Assembly: GCA_947500435.1 (NCBI GenBank)
Contig: CANMRV010000002.1
Span: 62,001-126,000, forward strand
DNA: 64,000 bases
Source of the DNA: an uncultured Flavobacteriaceae bacterium
GTDB taxonomy: Bacteria > Bacteroidota > Bacteroidia > Flavobacteriales > Flavobacteriaceae
Direction of reading: 5' to 3'
In this document: positions 41,934 through 51,282 of the stretch, one piece after another
Layout: the number at the start of each line of letters is the position of its first letter
Position numbering within the stretch: position 1 is the first letter of the stretch
Translations under genes and position numbers: made by a program
The notes under the pieces: model-generated
What the model was told of the DNA's origin: nothing
Databases searched by the model: none
What the model saw: the letters and a program-made list of their open reading frames with translations, nothing else

Positions 41934-43295
41934 ATGTGCAGTATTGTTCAAAAGTATAATGTGCCCGGACCACGATATACAAGTTATCCAACAGTTCCGT
42001 ATTGGAATTTGGACACTTTTTCGGGTAAGAAATGGGAGGCCACGGTGAAGAAAAGCTTCAATTTTAGTAATTCCGTAGAAGGCATTAGTCTATATATCCA
42101 TCTCCCTTTTTGCGAAAGCATGTGCACCTTTTGTGGCTGCCATAAGCGTATTACAAAACGACATGATGTTGAGATGCCTTATTTGAGGACAATTCTCAAA
42201 GAATGGGAATTGTACCGTAATCTTTTCATTGAAAAGCCTGTAATTAAAGAACTGCACCTCGGTGGAGGCACACCAACTTTTTTCTCTCCCGAGAATCTAC
42301 AATTTTTGATTAATGGAATTTTGAGATGGGCTGACAAAGCCCAGGATTACGAATTCAGTTTTGAAGGACATCCGAACAATACCACGTACGAACATTTAAA
42401 AGCATTATATGAAGTTGGTTTTAGAAGGGTCAGTTATGGAGTTCAGGATTACAATGAAACCGTTCAAAAAGCAATTCATCGCGTACAACCTTTTGAAAAA
42501 GTAAAAAAAGTAACACAATGGGCTCGTGAAATCGGATATACTTCTGTTGGGCATGACATTATCTTCGGATTGCCTTTTCAGACTTTAAGCCATGTCGAAG
42601 AGACCATTTTGAAGACGAAAGAACTGATGCCAGACCGACTAGCATTTTATAGCTATGCACATGTTCCATGGATGAAAGGAAACGGACAACGAGGATACAA
42701 GGATGCCGACTTACCATCCGCGGATGAAAAAAGGATGCAATACGAAAGGGGGAAGGCCTTACTTGCAGAAGTAGGCTACGAAGAAATTGGAATGGACCAT
42801 TTCGCTCTTAAATCCGATAGTTTATACCAATCAATGCAGTCTGGGAAACTTCATAGAAATTTCATGGGTTACACCGCTTCAAAGACCCACTTGATGGTAG
42901 GTTTAGGAGCATCAAGTATAAGCGACAGTTGGTACGGTTTTGCGCAAAATGTAAAGAGTTTGGAAGAATATCAACACCTGGTTTCGAATGATATTATTCC
43001 CATTTTTAGAGGGCATATATTGACCGAAGAAGATCAAATTATCCGAAGACATATTTTAAACTTGATGTGCACTTTTGAAACTTCATGGAGCAAGTGGAAA
43101 TTGTATTTTCCAGAGATGGAACAGGTTATCGAACGCTTACACGAAATGGAATCTGATGGATTAGTAACAATAGCTCAGAACAAAATCAAAATAACAGAAA
43201 AAGGGAAACCTTTTGTCCGCAATATCTGTATGGCTTTTGATTTACTTTTACAAAGGAAAGCACCAGAAACAGAGTTGTTTTCAATGACCATATAA
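41934..43295 (+). CDS. hemN: Oxygen-independent coproporphyrinogen III dehydrogenase
   Basis: 453 residues from the ATG at 41934; the upstream in-frame ATG at 41913 lies before the predicted transcript start near 41922, and the family begins at this point (IVQKYNVPGPRYTSYPTVPYW region). Radical-SAM enzyme with the 4Fe-4S motif C60-x3-C64-x2-C67 followed by a further Cys. It makes protoporphyrinogen IX without O2 and supplies haem for the cbb3 oxidase. A universal stress gene follows after 18 bp. A hemN gene under an Fnr-type site is well known in other bacteria. Confidence 0.93.
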   Translation: MCSIVQKYNVPGPRYTSYPTVPYWNLDTFSGKKWEATVKKSFNFSNSVEGISLYIHLPFCESMCTFCGCHKRITKRHDVEMPYLRTILKEWELYRNLFIEKPVIKELHLGGGTPTFFSPENLQFLINGILRWADKAQDYEFSFEGHPNNTTYEHLKALYEVGFRRVSYGVQDYNETVQKAIHRVQPFEKVKKVTQWAREIGYTSVGHDIIFGLPFQTLSHVEETILKTKELMPDRLAFYSYAHVPWMKGNGQRGYKDADLPSADEKRMQYERGKALLAEVGYEEIGMDHFALKSDSLYQSMQSGKLHRNFMGYTASKTHLMVGLGASSISDSWYGFAQNVKSLEEYQHLVSNDIIPIFRGHILTEEDQIIRRHILNLMCTFETSWSKWKLYFPEMEQVIERLHEMESDGLVTIAQNKIKITEKGKPFVRNICMAFDLLLQRKAPETELFSMTI

Positions 43296-43313
43296 GAAAT
43301 AAAACCTCTAGTT

Positions 43314-44135
43314 ATGAAAAAAATAATTGTACCAGTAGACTTTTCAGAACAATCTGAATATGCAATGAAGGTAGCAGTTTCACTTGCTAAAAAACATGGT
43401 TCCGAGATTTTGGCATTACACATGTTGGAATTGAATCAGGCCATGATTACTTCTTCAGAAGGCTTTCACCCTGAACAGACCGTTTTTCTAATCAAATTGG
43501 CAGAGAAAAGGTTTAAAGACTTTTTAGAGAAACCTTTTTTAAAAGGCGTTGTTGTAACTCCTATTGTTAAACACTATAAAGTATTCAGTGAGCTAAATGA
43601 AGTTGCTAAAGAGCATGGCGCGGAATTAATAGTTATGGGCTCTCATGGTAGTGATGGACTAAAAGAAATATTTGTAGGTTCCAATGCTGAGAAGGTGGTT
43701 CGAAATGCTGATATTCCGGTTATCGTGGTTAAAGAAGAGCTGGAGGATTTCAAAATAGAACGTTTAGTTTTTGCTTGTGATTTCAAAGATGATAATCTTT
43801 TGGCTTTTCAGAAAGCGAAAAACTTTGCTGAATTATTATCTGCACAAATGGAATTGGTCTATATAAATACACCTGGGGATAACTTTCTCAGCAATAAAGA
43901 TGCTTACGAACAAATCAATCAATTCCTGGCAAAAGCAAATGCCGGGCAACAGGTTGAAATTTATAACGATTATAGCGTTGAAAAAGGAATTCTAAACTAT
44001 AGTGAGAGTATCATGGCCGATATGATAGGTATTCCTACACATGGGCGAAAAGGATTGTCCCATTTCTTCATGGGAAGTATTGGTGAGGATATTGCAAATC
44101 ATTCGAAAATACCCGTGGTAACTTTTAAAATTTAG
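43314..44135 (+). CDS. Tandem-domain universal stress protein
   Basis: 273 residues, two UspA domains, each ending in an ATP-loop-like motif: GSHGSDGLKEIFVGSNAEKVVR and GRKGLSHFFMGSIGEDIANHS. Both glycine-rich loops are kept, unlike in the protein at 25601. Follows hemN in the same transcript and ends at the hairpin at 44169-44195. Confidence 0.88.
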   Translation: MKKIIVPVDFSEQSEYAMKVAVSLAKKHGSEILALHMLELNQAMITSSEGFHPEQTVFLIKLAEKRFKDFLEKPFLKGVVVTPIVKHYKVFSELNEVAKEHGAELIVMGSHGSDGLKEIFVGSNAEKVVRNADIPVIVVKEELEDFKIERLVFACDFKDDNLLAFQKAKNFAELLSAQMELVYINTPGDNFLSNKDAYEQINQFLAKANAGQQVEIYNDYSVEKGILNYSESIMADMIGIPTHGRKGLSHFFMGSIGEDIANHSKIPVVTFKI

Positions 44136-44168
44136 CTAGTGTTGAAAAGTTACTTCGGGACTAAAAGC

Positions 44169-44195
44169 GAATCTTTGGGGGAAGATTCCCTTTTT
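44169..44195 (+). terminator. Terminator after the hemN operon
   Basis: GAATCTT (44169-44175) pairs with AAGATTC (44182-44188), followed by CC and five T. Confidence 0.7.
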
Positions 44196-44211
44196 ATTTT
44201 GGGTGTTTCAT

Positions 44212-44643
44212 TCAAAGAGGTAAAAAGCTTCTTCCTGTTTTGACATCTTCCACTAAATTTTGAATTGTTGTTTTTTCTAAATTCTCGATAAACTTTGTCT
44301 TGGTATCACCCACCAAATCATGTAAAGGACAGGGATGTTCATCATTACATTTATTTAAACTTAGCATACACGATGTCAGTCGGTTATCACCATCGATAAC
44401 AGTGATGATTTCCATTAGTCTCACCTTTCTATTTTCTTCTGTAAGATAAAATCCACCTCGAGGTCCACGCACGGATGATATCAGATTGTGGCGTGCCAGT
44501 TCTTGCAGCAATTTAGATAGATAAGCTTGCGGTACATTGGCCGGCCCACTTAAGTTCTTAGCTAAAATCTTCTCTTCTTCGGAAGTATTTACCGCTAAAT
44601 ATAAAATGGCCTTCAAGGCATATTTGGATGAATTGGAAATCAT
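44212..44643 (-). CDS. Rrf2-family iron-sulfur transcription regulator
   Basis: 143 residues. Winged helix with the recognition segment VPQAYLSKLLQELAR and wing GPRGGF. Three cysteines at 92, 99 and 105 match the cluster ligands of IscR (92, 98, 104) with one extra residue in the first spacing (C-x6-C-x5-C). Such proteins include IscR, NsrR and RsrR. Divergence from the nos cluster suggests a nitric oxide or redox sensor for it, by neighbourhood only. A weak minus-strand -7 box (AATCTTTA) lies 33 bp from the operator at 44721. Confidence 0.8.
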   Translation of the reverse strand: MISNSSKYALKAILYLAVNTSEEEKILAKNLSGPANVPQAYLSKLLQELARHNLISSVRGPRGGFYLTEENRKVRLMEIITVIDGDNRLTSCMLSLNKCNDEHPCPLHDLVGDTKTKFIENLEKTTIQNLVEDVKTGRSFLPL

Positions 44644-44720
44644 AAAAACATTTTTTTACAAAAATAAAAATCTTTCCATTTTGCAACAATAAAGATTAAA
44701 ATACCTTTTTATCCTAAATA

Positions 44721-44732
44721 TGATAATTGTCA
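44721..44732 (+). promoter_or_regulatory. TGAY-N4-RTCA operator for the nos cluster
   Basis: TGATAATTGTCA with a perfect TACATTTG at 44756-44763, centred 33 bp downstream; start near 44770, 23 nt before the first gene. Confidence 0.75.
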
Positions 44733-44792
44733 TATGTATTGTCTCTTCTTGCCTCTACATTTGGTCTAAGAAATTAGTAAACCACCTAAGAA

Positions 44793-45302
44793 ATGAAAGT
44801 AGTATCTAGAAGTTTAGCAATAGTTTTTTCCTTGCTCCTAATGAGCTGTGGAGGAAAAGAAGAAAAGAAAAAAGAAGGGTTTAGTGTGGACCGAACAAAA
44901 ACTACTGAAAAGCCTGTGGAAACTACGCCAGCAGCTGATGCTACTCCCGCATCGACTCGTATTGACTTATCCAATAAAGGTATCGGCCCTATTACTTCGA
45001 TTACGCTTGATTCTGAAATTGATGAAGCGATGGCCAAAAGTGGTGAGGAGGTTTACAATCAAATGTGTCTAGCCTGTCACAGGGTAGGTAAGAAATTTAT
45101 CGGTCCGGCTCCAGATGGAATTCTAGAAAGGCGAAGCCCTGAGTGGGTGATGAACATGATTCTGGACCCTGAAGGAATGGTCAAAAATGATGCTTTAGCC
45201 AAAGATTTATTAATGGAATTTAATGGAGCCCCAATGGCCAATCAGGGATTGACCGAGGAGCAGGCCCGAAGTGTATTGGAATTTTTTAGAACCTTAAAAT
45301 AA
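44793..45302 (+). CDS. Lipoprotein c-type cytochrome of the nos cluster
   Basis: 169 residues. Lipobox LLMSC (Cys19), a low-complexity linker rich in Lys, Glu, Thr and Ala, then one haem c domain with CLACH (92-96) and a Met in NGAPMANQG as likely axial ligand. It probably carries electrons to NosZ in the periplasm. First gene of the nos transcript; seven bases separate it from the fasciclin gene. Confidence 0.82.
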   Translation: MKVVSRSLAIVFSLLLMSCGGKEEKKKEGFSVDRTKTTEKPVETTPAADATPASTRIDLSNKGIGPITSITLDSEIDEAMAKSGEEVYNQMCLACHRVGKKFIGPAPDGILERRSPEWVMNMILDPEGMVKNDALAKDLLMEFNGAPMANQGLTEEQARSVLEFFRTLK

Positions 45303-45308
45303 TCTATC

Positions 45309-45890
45309 ATGAAAACAACCAATTTAAAACTAGTATCAGGTTTGTTTTTAATGCTATTGTTAGTCTTTAGCTGTAAAAACGAAGCCAAAACCGAGAATAA
45401 AAATACTCCTGCTGCCACCTCGACAACAGCGGATACCGAAAAGAAAGGCCAAGCTTTTATTACAGATGATGTTTCTACACCCAATGTTTTACAAATAGCT
45501 ATAGGTTCTCCAGATCACACCACTTTGGTAGCGGCGGTACAAGCAGCTGAATTGGAAAACGCGCTCGTTAATGCTGGACCTTTAATGGTATTTGCGCCAA
45601 CAAATGCTGCTTTCGATGCCTTACCTGCCGGAACAGTTGAAAATTTGCTAAAGCCCGAAAACAAAGATGCCTTGGCAAATATTCTCAAGCATCACGTTAC
45701 TGCGGGCAATTATTCCAAAGACTTTTTGAAGAAGTTTAAAAAGATAGGTCAAGCCAATGACCAGAATGCAATTGTCGAAGTAAAAGGTGACGATGTATAT
45801 GTAGGCGGTGCCAAAATCATTGGTAGTGTCAAGGCTGGTAACGGTATTGTACATGTGGTCGACAAAGTAATTTTACCTCCTTCTGAATAA
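45309..45890 (+). CDS. Fasciclin-domain lipoprotein
   Basis: 193 residues. Lipobox VFSCK (Cys18-19 region), a Thr/Lys-rich linker, then one fasciclin (FAS1) domain with LVAAVQAAEL, FAPTNAAFDALP and the C-terminal VVDKVILPP. FAS1 proteins mediate adhesion or protein contacts. The position between the cytochrome and nosZ is seen in other Bacteroidota nos clusters; its role there is unknown. Confidence 0.82.
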   Translation: MKTTNLKLVSGLFLMLLLVFSCKNEAKTENKNTPAATSTTADTEKKGQAFITDDVSTPNVLQIAIGSPDHTTLVAAVQAAELENALVNAGPLMVFAPTNAAFDALPAGTVENLLKPENKDALANILKHHVTAGNYSKDFLKKFKKIGQANDQNAIVEVKGDDVYVGGAKIIGSVKAGNGIVHVVDKVILPPSE

Positions 45891-45926
45891 ATAAAACAAT
45901 CTAAATAATCTCTTAATATAGAAAAA

Positions 45927-47891
45927 ATGAAAAAGTATAGATTTTATGTATTAATGCTTTTAGGCATCAGCGCTCTTCTAAGTAGTTGCGGTAACCAAGG
46001 TGATGGTAAGAGTTCATCCAATGGGGCACTTTCTTCAACTGGAGCTGAAAAGTCTTATGTTGCACCAGGTGAACACGACGAGTTTTACGCCTTTATCTCT
46101 GGTGGATATAGCGGTAACATAACCGTTTATGGTTTGCCATCCGGTAGAATGTTTAAAGAGATTCCTGTGTTCTCACAATTTCCTACTTCAGGATATGGAT
46201 ATTCCGAAGAAACCAAACCCATGTTGAATACTTCTTTCGGATTTGTTCCTTGGGATGATTCGCACCACCCTGATATTTCGCAAACCAATGGGGAACTCGA
46301 TGGAAGATGGATTTTCATCAACGGAAACAATACACCTCGTATTGCCCGTGTAAGTCTAAGCACTTTTGAAACTGAAGAAATCATCGAATTACCCAATAGT
46401 GCTGGTAACCACAGTTCCTCGTTCATTACAGAAAATACGGAATATGTTGTTGCTGGAACACGATTTTCAGTTCCCATTCCGCAACGAGATATGCCAATAA
46501 ATGAATATAAAGGAAATTTCAAAGGGGCACTTTCATTTATTAGCATAGCTGCTGACAATGGTAGGTTGAATTTAGAATTTCAGTTGATAATGCCAGGCTT
46601 TAATTATGATCTTTCACATCCTGGTCGGGGTAAATCACACGGATGGTTCTTCTTCACTACATATAATACAGAAGAAGCCAATACACTCATGGAGGTAAAT
46701 TCTTCTCAAAATGATAAAGATTTTATTGCTGCAGTAAATTGGAAAATGGTAGAGGAGTATGTCAAGAATGGTGGTGGCACAAAAGTACCTGCCGAATATG
46801 CACATAATGTTTATGATGAGCATACGCATACAGCCACATCTACCATGAAAAAAGAGGTGATTACCGTTAACCCTCTAGATGTGCCAGGTGCAGTATACTT
46901 TTTGCCAACACCAAAATCACCTCATGGTTGTGATGTTGATCCTAGTGGCCAATATATTATCGGAAATGGTAAGTTGTCTGCTGATTTGACCATCCACTCA
47001 TTTGATAAAATGATTGCGGCGATTGAAGGCAAAAAATTTGATGGAGATGCCTACGGAATTCCTATTCTTAAGTTTGAAGACGTGTTAGCGGGTGTTGTAA
47101 AAAGTGGCGGATTAGGCCCTTTACATACTGAGTTTGATGGAAAAGGAAATGCGTATACTACCTTCTTTATCTCTTCGGAAGTCGTAAAATGGGAATTAGG
47201 TACTTGGGAAGTATTGGATAGACAACCAACTTTCTACTCCGTAGGTCACTTGATGATTCCTGGTGGTAACTCGGCAAAACCATTTGGTAAGTACGTGGTT
47301 GCTTTAAATAAGATTACCAAAGATAGGTATCTGCCCACAGGTCCTGAACTGGAACACTCAGCTCAGCTTTATGACATTTCAGGGAATAAAATGGAGTTGA
47401 TACTTGATTTCCCAACACATGGTGAACCACACTACGCTGCCGGTTGCCCTGCAGATTTGTTAGCGCCAAATTCCAAAAAAATATATCGGTTGGATGAGAA
47501 CAAACATCCCTATGCAGTGTTAACTCCGGACCAAGCAAAAGTAACACGTGAAGGTAATGAAGTGCATGTGTACATGTCTACGAGTCGAAGTCACTTTACA
47601 CCTGACAATATCGAAGGAGTAAAAGTTGGAGATAAGGTGTACTTCCATATTACGAACCACGAGCAAGATTTTGACTTTCCACATGGTTTTGCCATGATAG
47701 GTCAAAATACCTCTGAATTGTTGGTTATGCCTGGGCAAACAAAAACATCACTTTGGGAACCCAAAAAAGTGGGAGTATGGCCTTTCTACTGTACCGACTT
47801 CTGTTCTGCATTGCACCAAGAAATGCAGGGTTATGTACGCGTTTCTCCTGCAGGTTCTAACGTTCCGCTCACATATACTTTGGGTGATTAA
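45927..47891 (+). CDS. nosZ: Nitrous oxide reductase, clade II, lipoprotein form
   Basis: 654 residues. Reduces N2O to N2. The export signal is Sec-type with a lipobox LLSSC (Cys21), not the twin-arginine signal of clade I enzymes. The seven-bladed propeller carries histidines expected for CuZ (DSHHPD near residue 112, PHGCDVDPSG, GPLHTEFD, GHLMIPGG, HGEPHYA). The C-terminal cupredoxin holds the CuA motif CTDFCSALHQEM, Cys-x3-Cys-x3-His-x2-Met. A terminator at 47923-47959 partly separates it from the accessory genes. Confidence 0.95.
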   Translation: MKKYRFYVLMLLGISALLSSCGNQGDGKSSSNGALSSTGAEKSYVAPGEHDEFYAFISGGYSGNITVYGLPSGRMFKEIPVFSQFPTSGYGYSEETKPMLNTSFGFVPWDDSHHPDISQTNGELDGRWIFINGNNTPRIARVSLSTFETEEIIELPNSAGNHSSSFITENTEYVVAGTRFSVPIPQRDMPINEYKGNFKGALSFISIAADNGRLNLEFQLIMPGFNYDLSHPGRGKSHGWFFFTTYNTEEANTLMEVNSSQNDKDFIAAVNWKMVEEYVKNGGGTKVPAEYAHNVYDEHTHTATSTMKKEVITVNPLDVPGAVYFLPTPKSPHGCDVDPSGQYIIGNGKLSADLTIHSFDKMIAAIEGKKFDGDAYGIPILKFEDVLAGVVKSGGLGPLHTEFDGKGNAYTTFFISSEVVKWELGTWEVLDRQPTFYSVGHLMIPGGNSAKPFGKYVVALNKITKDRYLPTGPELEHSAQLYDISGNKMELILDFPTHGEPHYAAGCPADLLAPNSKKIYRLDENKHPYAVLTPDQAKVTREGNEVHVYMSTSRSHFTPDNIEGVKVGDKVYFHITNHEQDFDFPHGFAMIGQNTSELLVMPGQTKTSLWEPKKVGVWPFYCTDFCSALHQEMQGYVRVSPAGSNVPLTYTLGD

Positions 47892-47922
47892 AGGTTGATT
47901 TAGTGATTGTTTCTTTTAACAT

Positions 47923-47959
47923 GAAAGCGGGTTGTGTGTTAGTACCTGCCCGCTTTTTT
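47923..47959 (+). terminator. Terminator after nosZ
   Basis: GAAAGCGGG (47923-47931) pairs with CCCGCTTTTTTC (47949 on), directly followed by a T run within the stem. It may lower expression of the accessory genes relative to nosZ. Confidence 0.75.
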
Positions 47960-47982
47960 CATTCAATTTAAAATCTTAGAAA

Positions 47983-48627
47983 ATGAAGAAAGCAAGTATC
48001 ATAATGATAATAGGCCCTCTATTACTATTGGGATTATTTTCCTTTCCCTTGTGGAATATCATCCTCGGTGCTCCACAGTACCCTGAGCCCTTGGGAATGA
48101 ATATCCATATTGATGGAATTCGTGATATGAATGAGTTCGATTTACAGAATATTGATGGACTAAATCATTATATCGGTATGAGATCATTGCCGAAGCCTGA
48201 AGATATGTGGGAGTTCAGTACATTTCCAATCGTCATACTAGGAATGGTGGCAGTGGGCGTACTAGTAGGCCTACTAGGTTTTCTGGGTAAAGTAAGTCAT
48301 AAATGGTTCATAGGATGGTTTATTGTTATGAGCATTCTTGGAATTCTAGGGATGTACGATTTCAACGCTTGGATGGTGGATTACGGGACTAATCTTGACC
48401 CGAATGCAATTATGAAACTAGAAAATCCTGATGGTACTCCTATGAGCTACAAACCTCCACTTTTTGGGCACGCTAAAATGTTGAATTTTGATGTTACTTC
48501 CTTACCTGCTAAAGGGGCTTGGTTTATGTTTACGGGAATGATGTTAACCGTTGTGGCCTTTTTTTTAGGATGGAAAAATAGAAAATCCGTACAAGTAAAA
48601 GAAACAACCAAATTCGCAACCTCATGA
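47983..48627 (+). CDS. nos-cluster membrane protein of unknown function
   Basis: 214 residues, four predicted membrane segments: one N-terminal, two central around residues 75-125 and one at 180-200. A periplasmic loop after the first contains IHIDGIRDMNEFDLQNIDGLNHYIG, and another holds LFGHAKMLNF. The conserved His/Met and Asp in these loops could bind copper, but I have no direct support. It occupies the slot of NosB-type proteins in clade II clusters. Its last four bases overlap nosL. Confidence 0.65.
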   Translation: MKKASIIMIIGPLLLLGLFSFPLWNIILGAPQYPEPLGMNIHIDGIRDMNEFDLQNIDGLNHYIGMRSLPKPEDMWEFSTFPIVILGMVAVGVLVGLLGFLGKVSHKWFIGWFIVMSILGILGMYDFNAWMVDYGTNLDPNAIMKLENPDGTPMSYKPPLFGHAKMLNFDVTSLPAKGAWFMFTGMMLTVVAFFLGWKNRKSVQVKETTKFATS

Positions 48628-49052
48628 AAAATTTCGTATTTGTATTAATAGCATTTGTTGTTTTAGGATGTAACAATACACCTAAACCTATCGCCTACGG
48701 AACCGACGGATGTCACTTTTGTAGCATGACCATAGTTGACAAGCAACATGCCGCGCAGTTTATGACGAAGAAAGGAAGAAGCTATGCTTTTGATGCTTCG
48801 GAATGTATGCTGAATCATATAAAGGAAATTGACGCGTCAACTATAGCACAGCTTTTAGTGAATGACTATAATGCACCAGGTGAGACCATAGATGCAACCA
48901 AGGCAACGTATTTGATAAGTGAAAATATTCCTAGTCCAATGGGTGAATTTTTGACCGCTTTTGCCACAGCTGAAGAAGCAAAATATGCACAAGAGGGAAA
49001 TCAAGGTGAGCTTTTCACATGGAATGAATTGGTACAACGATTTAATAGATAA
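48624..49052 (+). CDS. nosL: Copper chaperone NosL
   Basis: 142 residues, lipobox LGCN (Cys16), then the metal motif C30-x2-C33-x-M35 (CHFCSM), which in NosL binds Cu+ for delivery to NosZ. The remaining fold matches NosL/MerB-like repeats (GRSYAFDASECML). Overlaps the previous gene by four bases and is followed by the cupin gene after 3 bp. Confidence 0.92.
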   Translation: MKNFVFVLIAFVVLGCNNTPKPIAYGTDGCHFCSMTIVDKQHAAQFMTKKGRSYAFDASECMLNHIKEIDASTIAQLLVNDYNAPGETIDATKATYLISENIPSPMGEFLTAFATAEEAKYAQEGNQGELFTWNELVQRFNR

Positions 49053-49055
49053 AAG

Positions 49056-49349
49056 ATGTACGAGGTAAATAATCAGATTAGGGACCAAAAATACGATAAG
49101 CTACAAGTTCAAATTGTAGTTGAAACTCCGACTTATGATATTTTATGCATAAGTCTTGCGAAGGATGCTACTTTTCCAAATCACAGTTCTCCAACTGATG
49201 CGCAACTGATTGTTTTAGAGGGAGATATTGTGTTTTACATTAACAATGAGTACTATCATTTAAAAAAGCACCAGCGTTTCAGTTTTCCCAAGCAAACCGA
49301 GCATTGGGTAAAGGCAAATGAAAATTCTAAATTTTTGATTATTCGATAA
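49056..49349 (+). CDS. Small cupin-domain protein
   Basis: 97 residues, one cupin barrel with YHLKKHQRFSFPKQTEHW and IVLEGDIVFYINN. The usual metal-binding histidine pair is only partly present (H at SSPTDAQ is missing), so a binding or structural role is likely. It lies between nosL and nosD, and its stop shares a base with the nosD start. Confidence 0.75.
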   Translation: MYEVNNQIRDQKYDKLQVQIVVETPTYDILCISLAKDATFPNHSSPTDAQLIVLEGDIVFYINNEYYHLKKHQRFSFPKQTEHWVKANENSKFLIIR

Positions 49350-50575
49350 TGAGGTACCTCCTTATATATTTTCTCTTTTTCAATACTTTTCTTTCGGCAA
49401 AGACGATTCCTATTTGCTCTGATTGTGAGGTGAAATTGGTATCTGATGGAGTCCGTATGGCATCAGATTTTGATACGCTACTTATTAAAAAAGGGACTTA
49501 CAAAGAATTCAATATTCTCATTGATAAGCCTTTGACATTATTAGGTGAAAACTATCCCGTAATTGACGGGGAAGACCAAGGGGAAATCATCCGCATTGTT
49601 TCAGACAATGTAACTGTAGATGGATTATTTATCATTAATGTCGGTACAAGCTATACCTCTGATTATGCTGCCATTCGGGTAGTGAAAAGTGAAAACTACC
49701 TGATTCAAAATGTGGTGCTTGAAAAGCTATTTTTTGGAATCTATCTGGAGAAATCAAACAACGGAAAAGTATACCATAACAAAATTATTGGCGATGCTGT
49801 TGATGAATATAACTCAGGAAACGGAATACAATTATGGTATTCACATAATGTGGTGGTCGACCGGAATATTGTTCAAGGTGTCAGGGACGGAATTTATCTT
49901 GAGTTTTCCGATAACGTAACCATCAATAACAATACGAGCGCAAATAATTTAAGATACGGCCTTCATTTTATGTTTTCAAATGATGATGTATACACGAATA
50001 ACGTTTTTGAAAATAACGGAGCAGGGGTAGCGGTAATGTTTTCCAAACGGATAAAAATGATTGGGAATACGTTCCGTAAAAATTGGGGTACAGCTGCCTT
50101 CGGAATGCTTCTAAAAGAAATTAACGATGCCGAAATCAGCGGAAATACTTTTGAAGAAAACACAATCGGCATCAATATCGAAGGTTCTAATCGTATTCAA
50201 TACACCAACAACAATTTTATCAAGAATGGATGGGCCGTAAAAGTCCTTGGTGCATGTTATACGAATACATTCACCAAGAATAACTTTCTCTACAATTCCT
50301 TTGATATTTCATACAATAGCAGGTTAAATGACAATGTTTTTGACCAAAATTTTTGGAGCGACTACACAGGATATGATTTGGATAAAAATGGAGTAGGGGA
50401 TGTACCCTATCGCCCAGTGAAATTGTTTTCTTATATCGTGAATAAGACTCCTGAAACCATTGTATTACTTCGCAGCCTGTTTATGGATATCATTGATTTT
50501 TCGGAAAAAGTATCTCCGGTCTTTACGCCTGATAATCTCTTGGATGTAAACCCCTTAATGAAACAGGTGCTATGA
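49349..50575 (+). CDS. nosD: NosD periplasmic copper-insertion protein
   Basis: 408 residues with a signal peptide (cleavage near LSAKT). A right-handed beta-helix (CASH domain) over most of the length, with Asn-ladder repeats such as NNNTSANNLRYGL and GNTFRKNWG. NosD is required for NosZ copper-centre maturation and works with the NosFY transporter encoded next. Confidence 0.92.
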   Translation: MRYLLIYFLFFNTFLSAKTIPICSDCEVKLVSDGVRMASDFDTLLIKKGTYKEFNILIDKPLTLLGENYPVIDGEDQGEIIRIVSDNVTVDGLFIINVGTSYTSDYAAIRVVKSENYLIQNVVLEKLFFGIYLEKSNNGKVYHNKIIGDAVDEYNSGNGIQLWYSHNVVVDRNIVQGVRDGIYLEFSDNVTINNNTSANNLRYGLHFMFSNDDVYTNNVFENNGAGVAVMFSKRIKMIGNTFRKNWGTAAFGMLLKEINDAEISGNTFEENTIGINIEGSNRIQYTNNNFIKNGWAVKVLGACYTNTFTKNNFLYNSFDISYNSRLNDNVFDQNFWSDYTGYDLDKNGVGDVPYRPVKLFSYIVNKTPETIVLLRSLFMDIIDFSEKVSPVFTPDNLLDVNPLMKQVL

Positions 50576-51282
50576 TACAAGTTGAAAATCTACACAAAAA
50601 ATTCGGAAAGAATGAAGTGCTTAAAGGGGTAGACTTGAATATTGATGATGGCGGAATTTTTGCTGTGTTGGGTCCCAATGGCTCCGGAAAGACAACTCTG
50701 ATTAAGAGCATTTTAGGTATGGTGGTATCAAACAAAGGTTCAATTGCTGTTTCTGGAAGGTCTATCAAAAAAAACTGGAGATATCGTAAAGATATTAACT
50801 ACCTACCACAGATAGCGAACTTCCCAGGGAACTTAAAGGTTCGGGAATTAATTCGTATGATAAAAGACCTGCGCCAAATGCCCAGTGAAGAAGAAAAATT
50901 GATTGAACTATTTCAACTAGAACCGTTTTTGGGTAAAAAACTTTCCACGCTTTCCGGAGGTACAAAACAGAAAGTAAACCTTGTTCTGGCATTCATGTTC
51001 GATTGCCCCTTACTGATTTTAGATGAGCCCACAACAGGATTAGACCCTGCATCTTTGATTCGTCTCAAAGAATTGATACAAAAGGAAAAGGCGAACGGAA
51101 AAACGATTCTGATTACTTCACATATCATGCAATTTGTAGCGGAGGTTGCTGATGAAATTATATACCTCTTGGAAGGCAAAATTTACTTTAAGGGCGGTAT
51201 TGAACAATTGAAAACAAAAACCAGTCAAACCGATTTGGAACATGCCATAGCGGCAATAGCAACCACCCCAGCCGATGCTTAA
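50572..51282 (+). CDS. nosF: NosF ABC transporter ATP-binding protein
   Basis: 236 residues. Walker A GPNGSGKTT (about 36-44), signature LSGGTKQKV, Walker B LLILDEPTTGLDP, switch ITSHIM. With NosY and NosD it energises sulfur or copper delivery to NosZ. Its start overlaps nosD by four bases. Confidence 0.92.
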   Translation: MIQVENLHKKFGKNEVLKGVDLNIDDGGIFAVLGPNGSGKTTLIKSILGMVVSNKGSIAVSGRSIKKNWRYRKDINYLPQIANFPGNLKVRELIRMIKDLRQMPSEEEKLIELFQLEPFLGKKLSTLSGGTKQKVNLVLAFMFDCPLLILDEPTTGLDPASLIRLKELIQKEKANGKTILITSHIMQFVAEVADEIIYLLEGKIYFKGGIEQLKTKTSQTDLEHAIAAIATTPADA

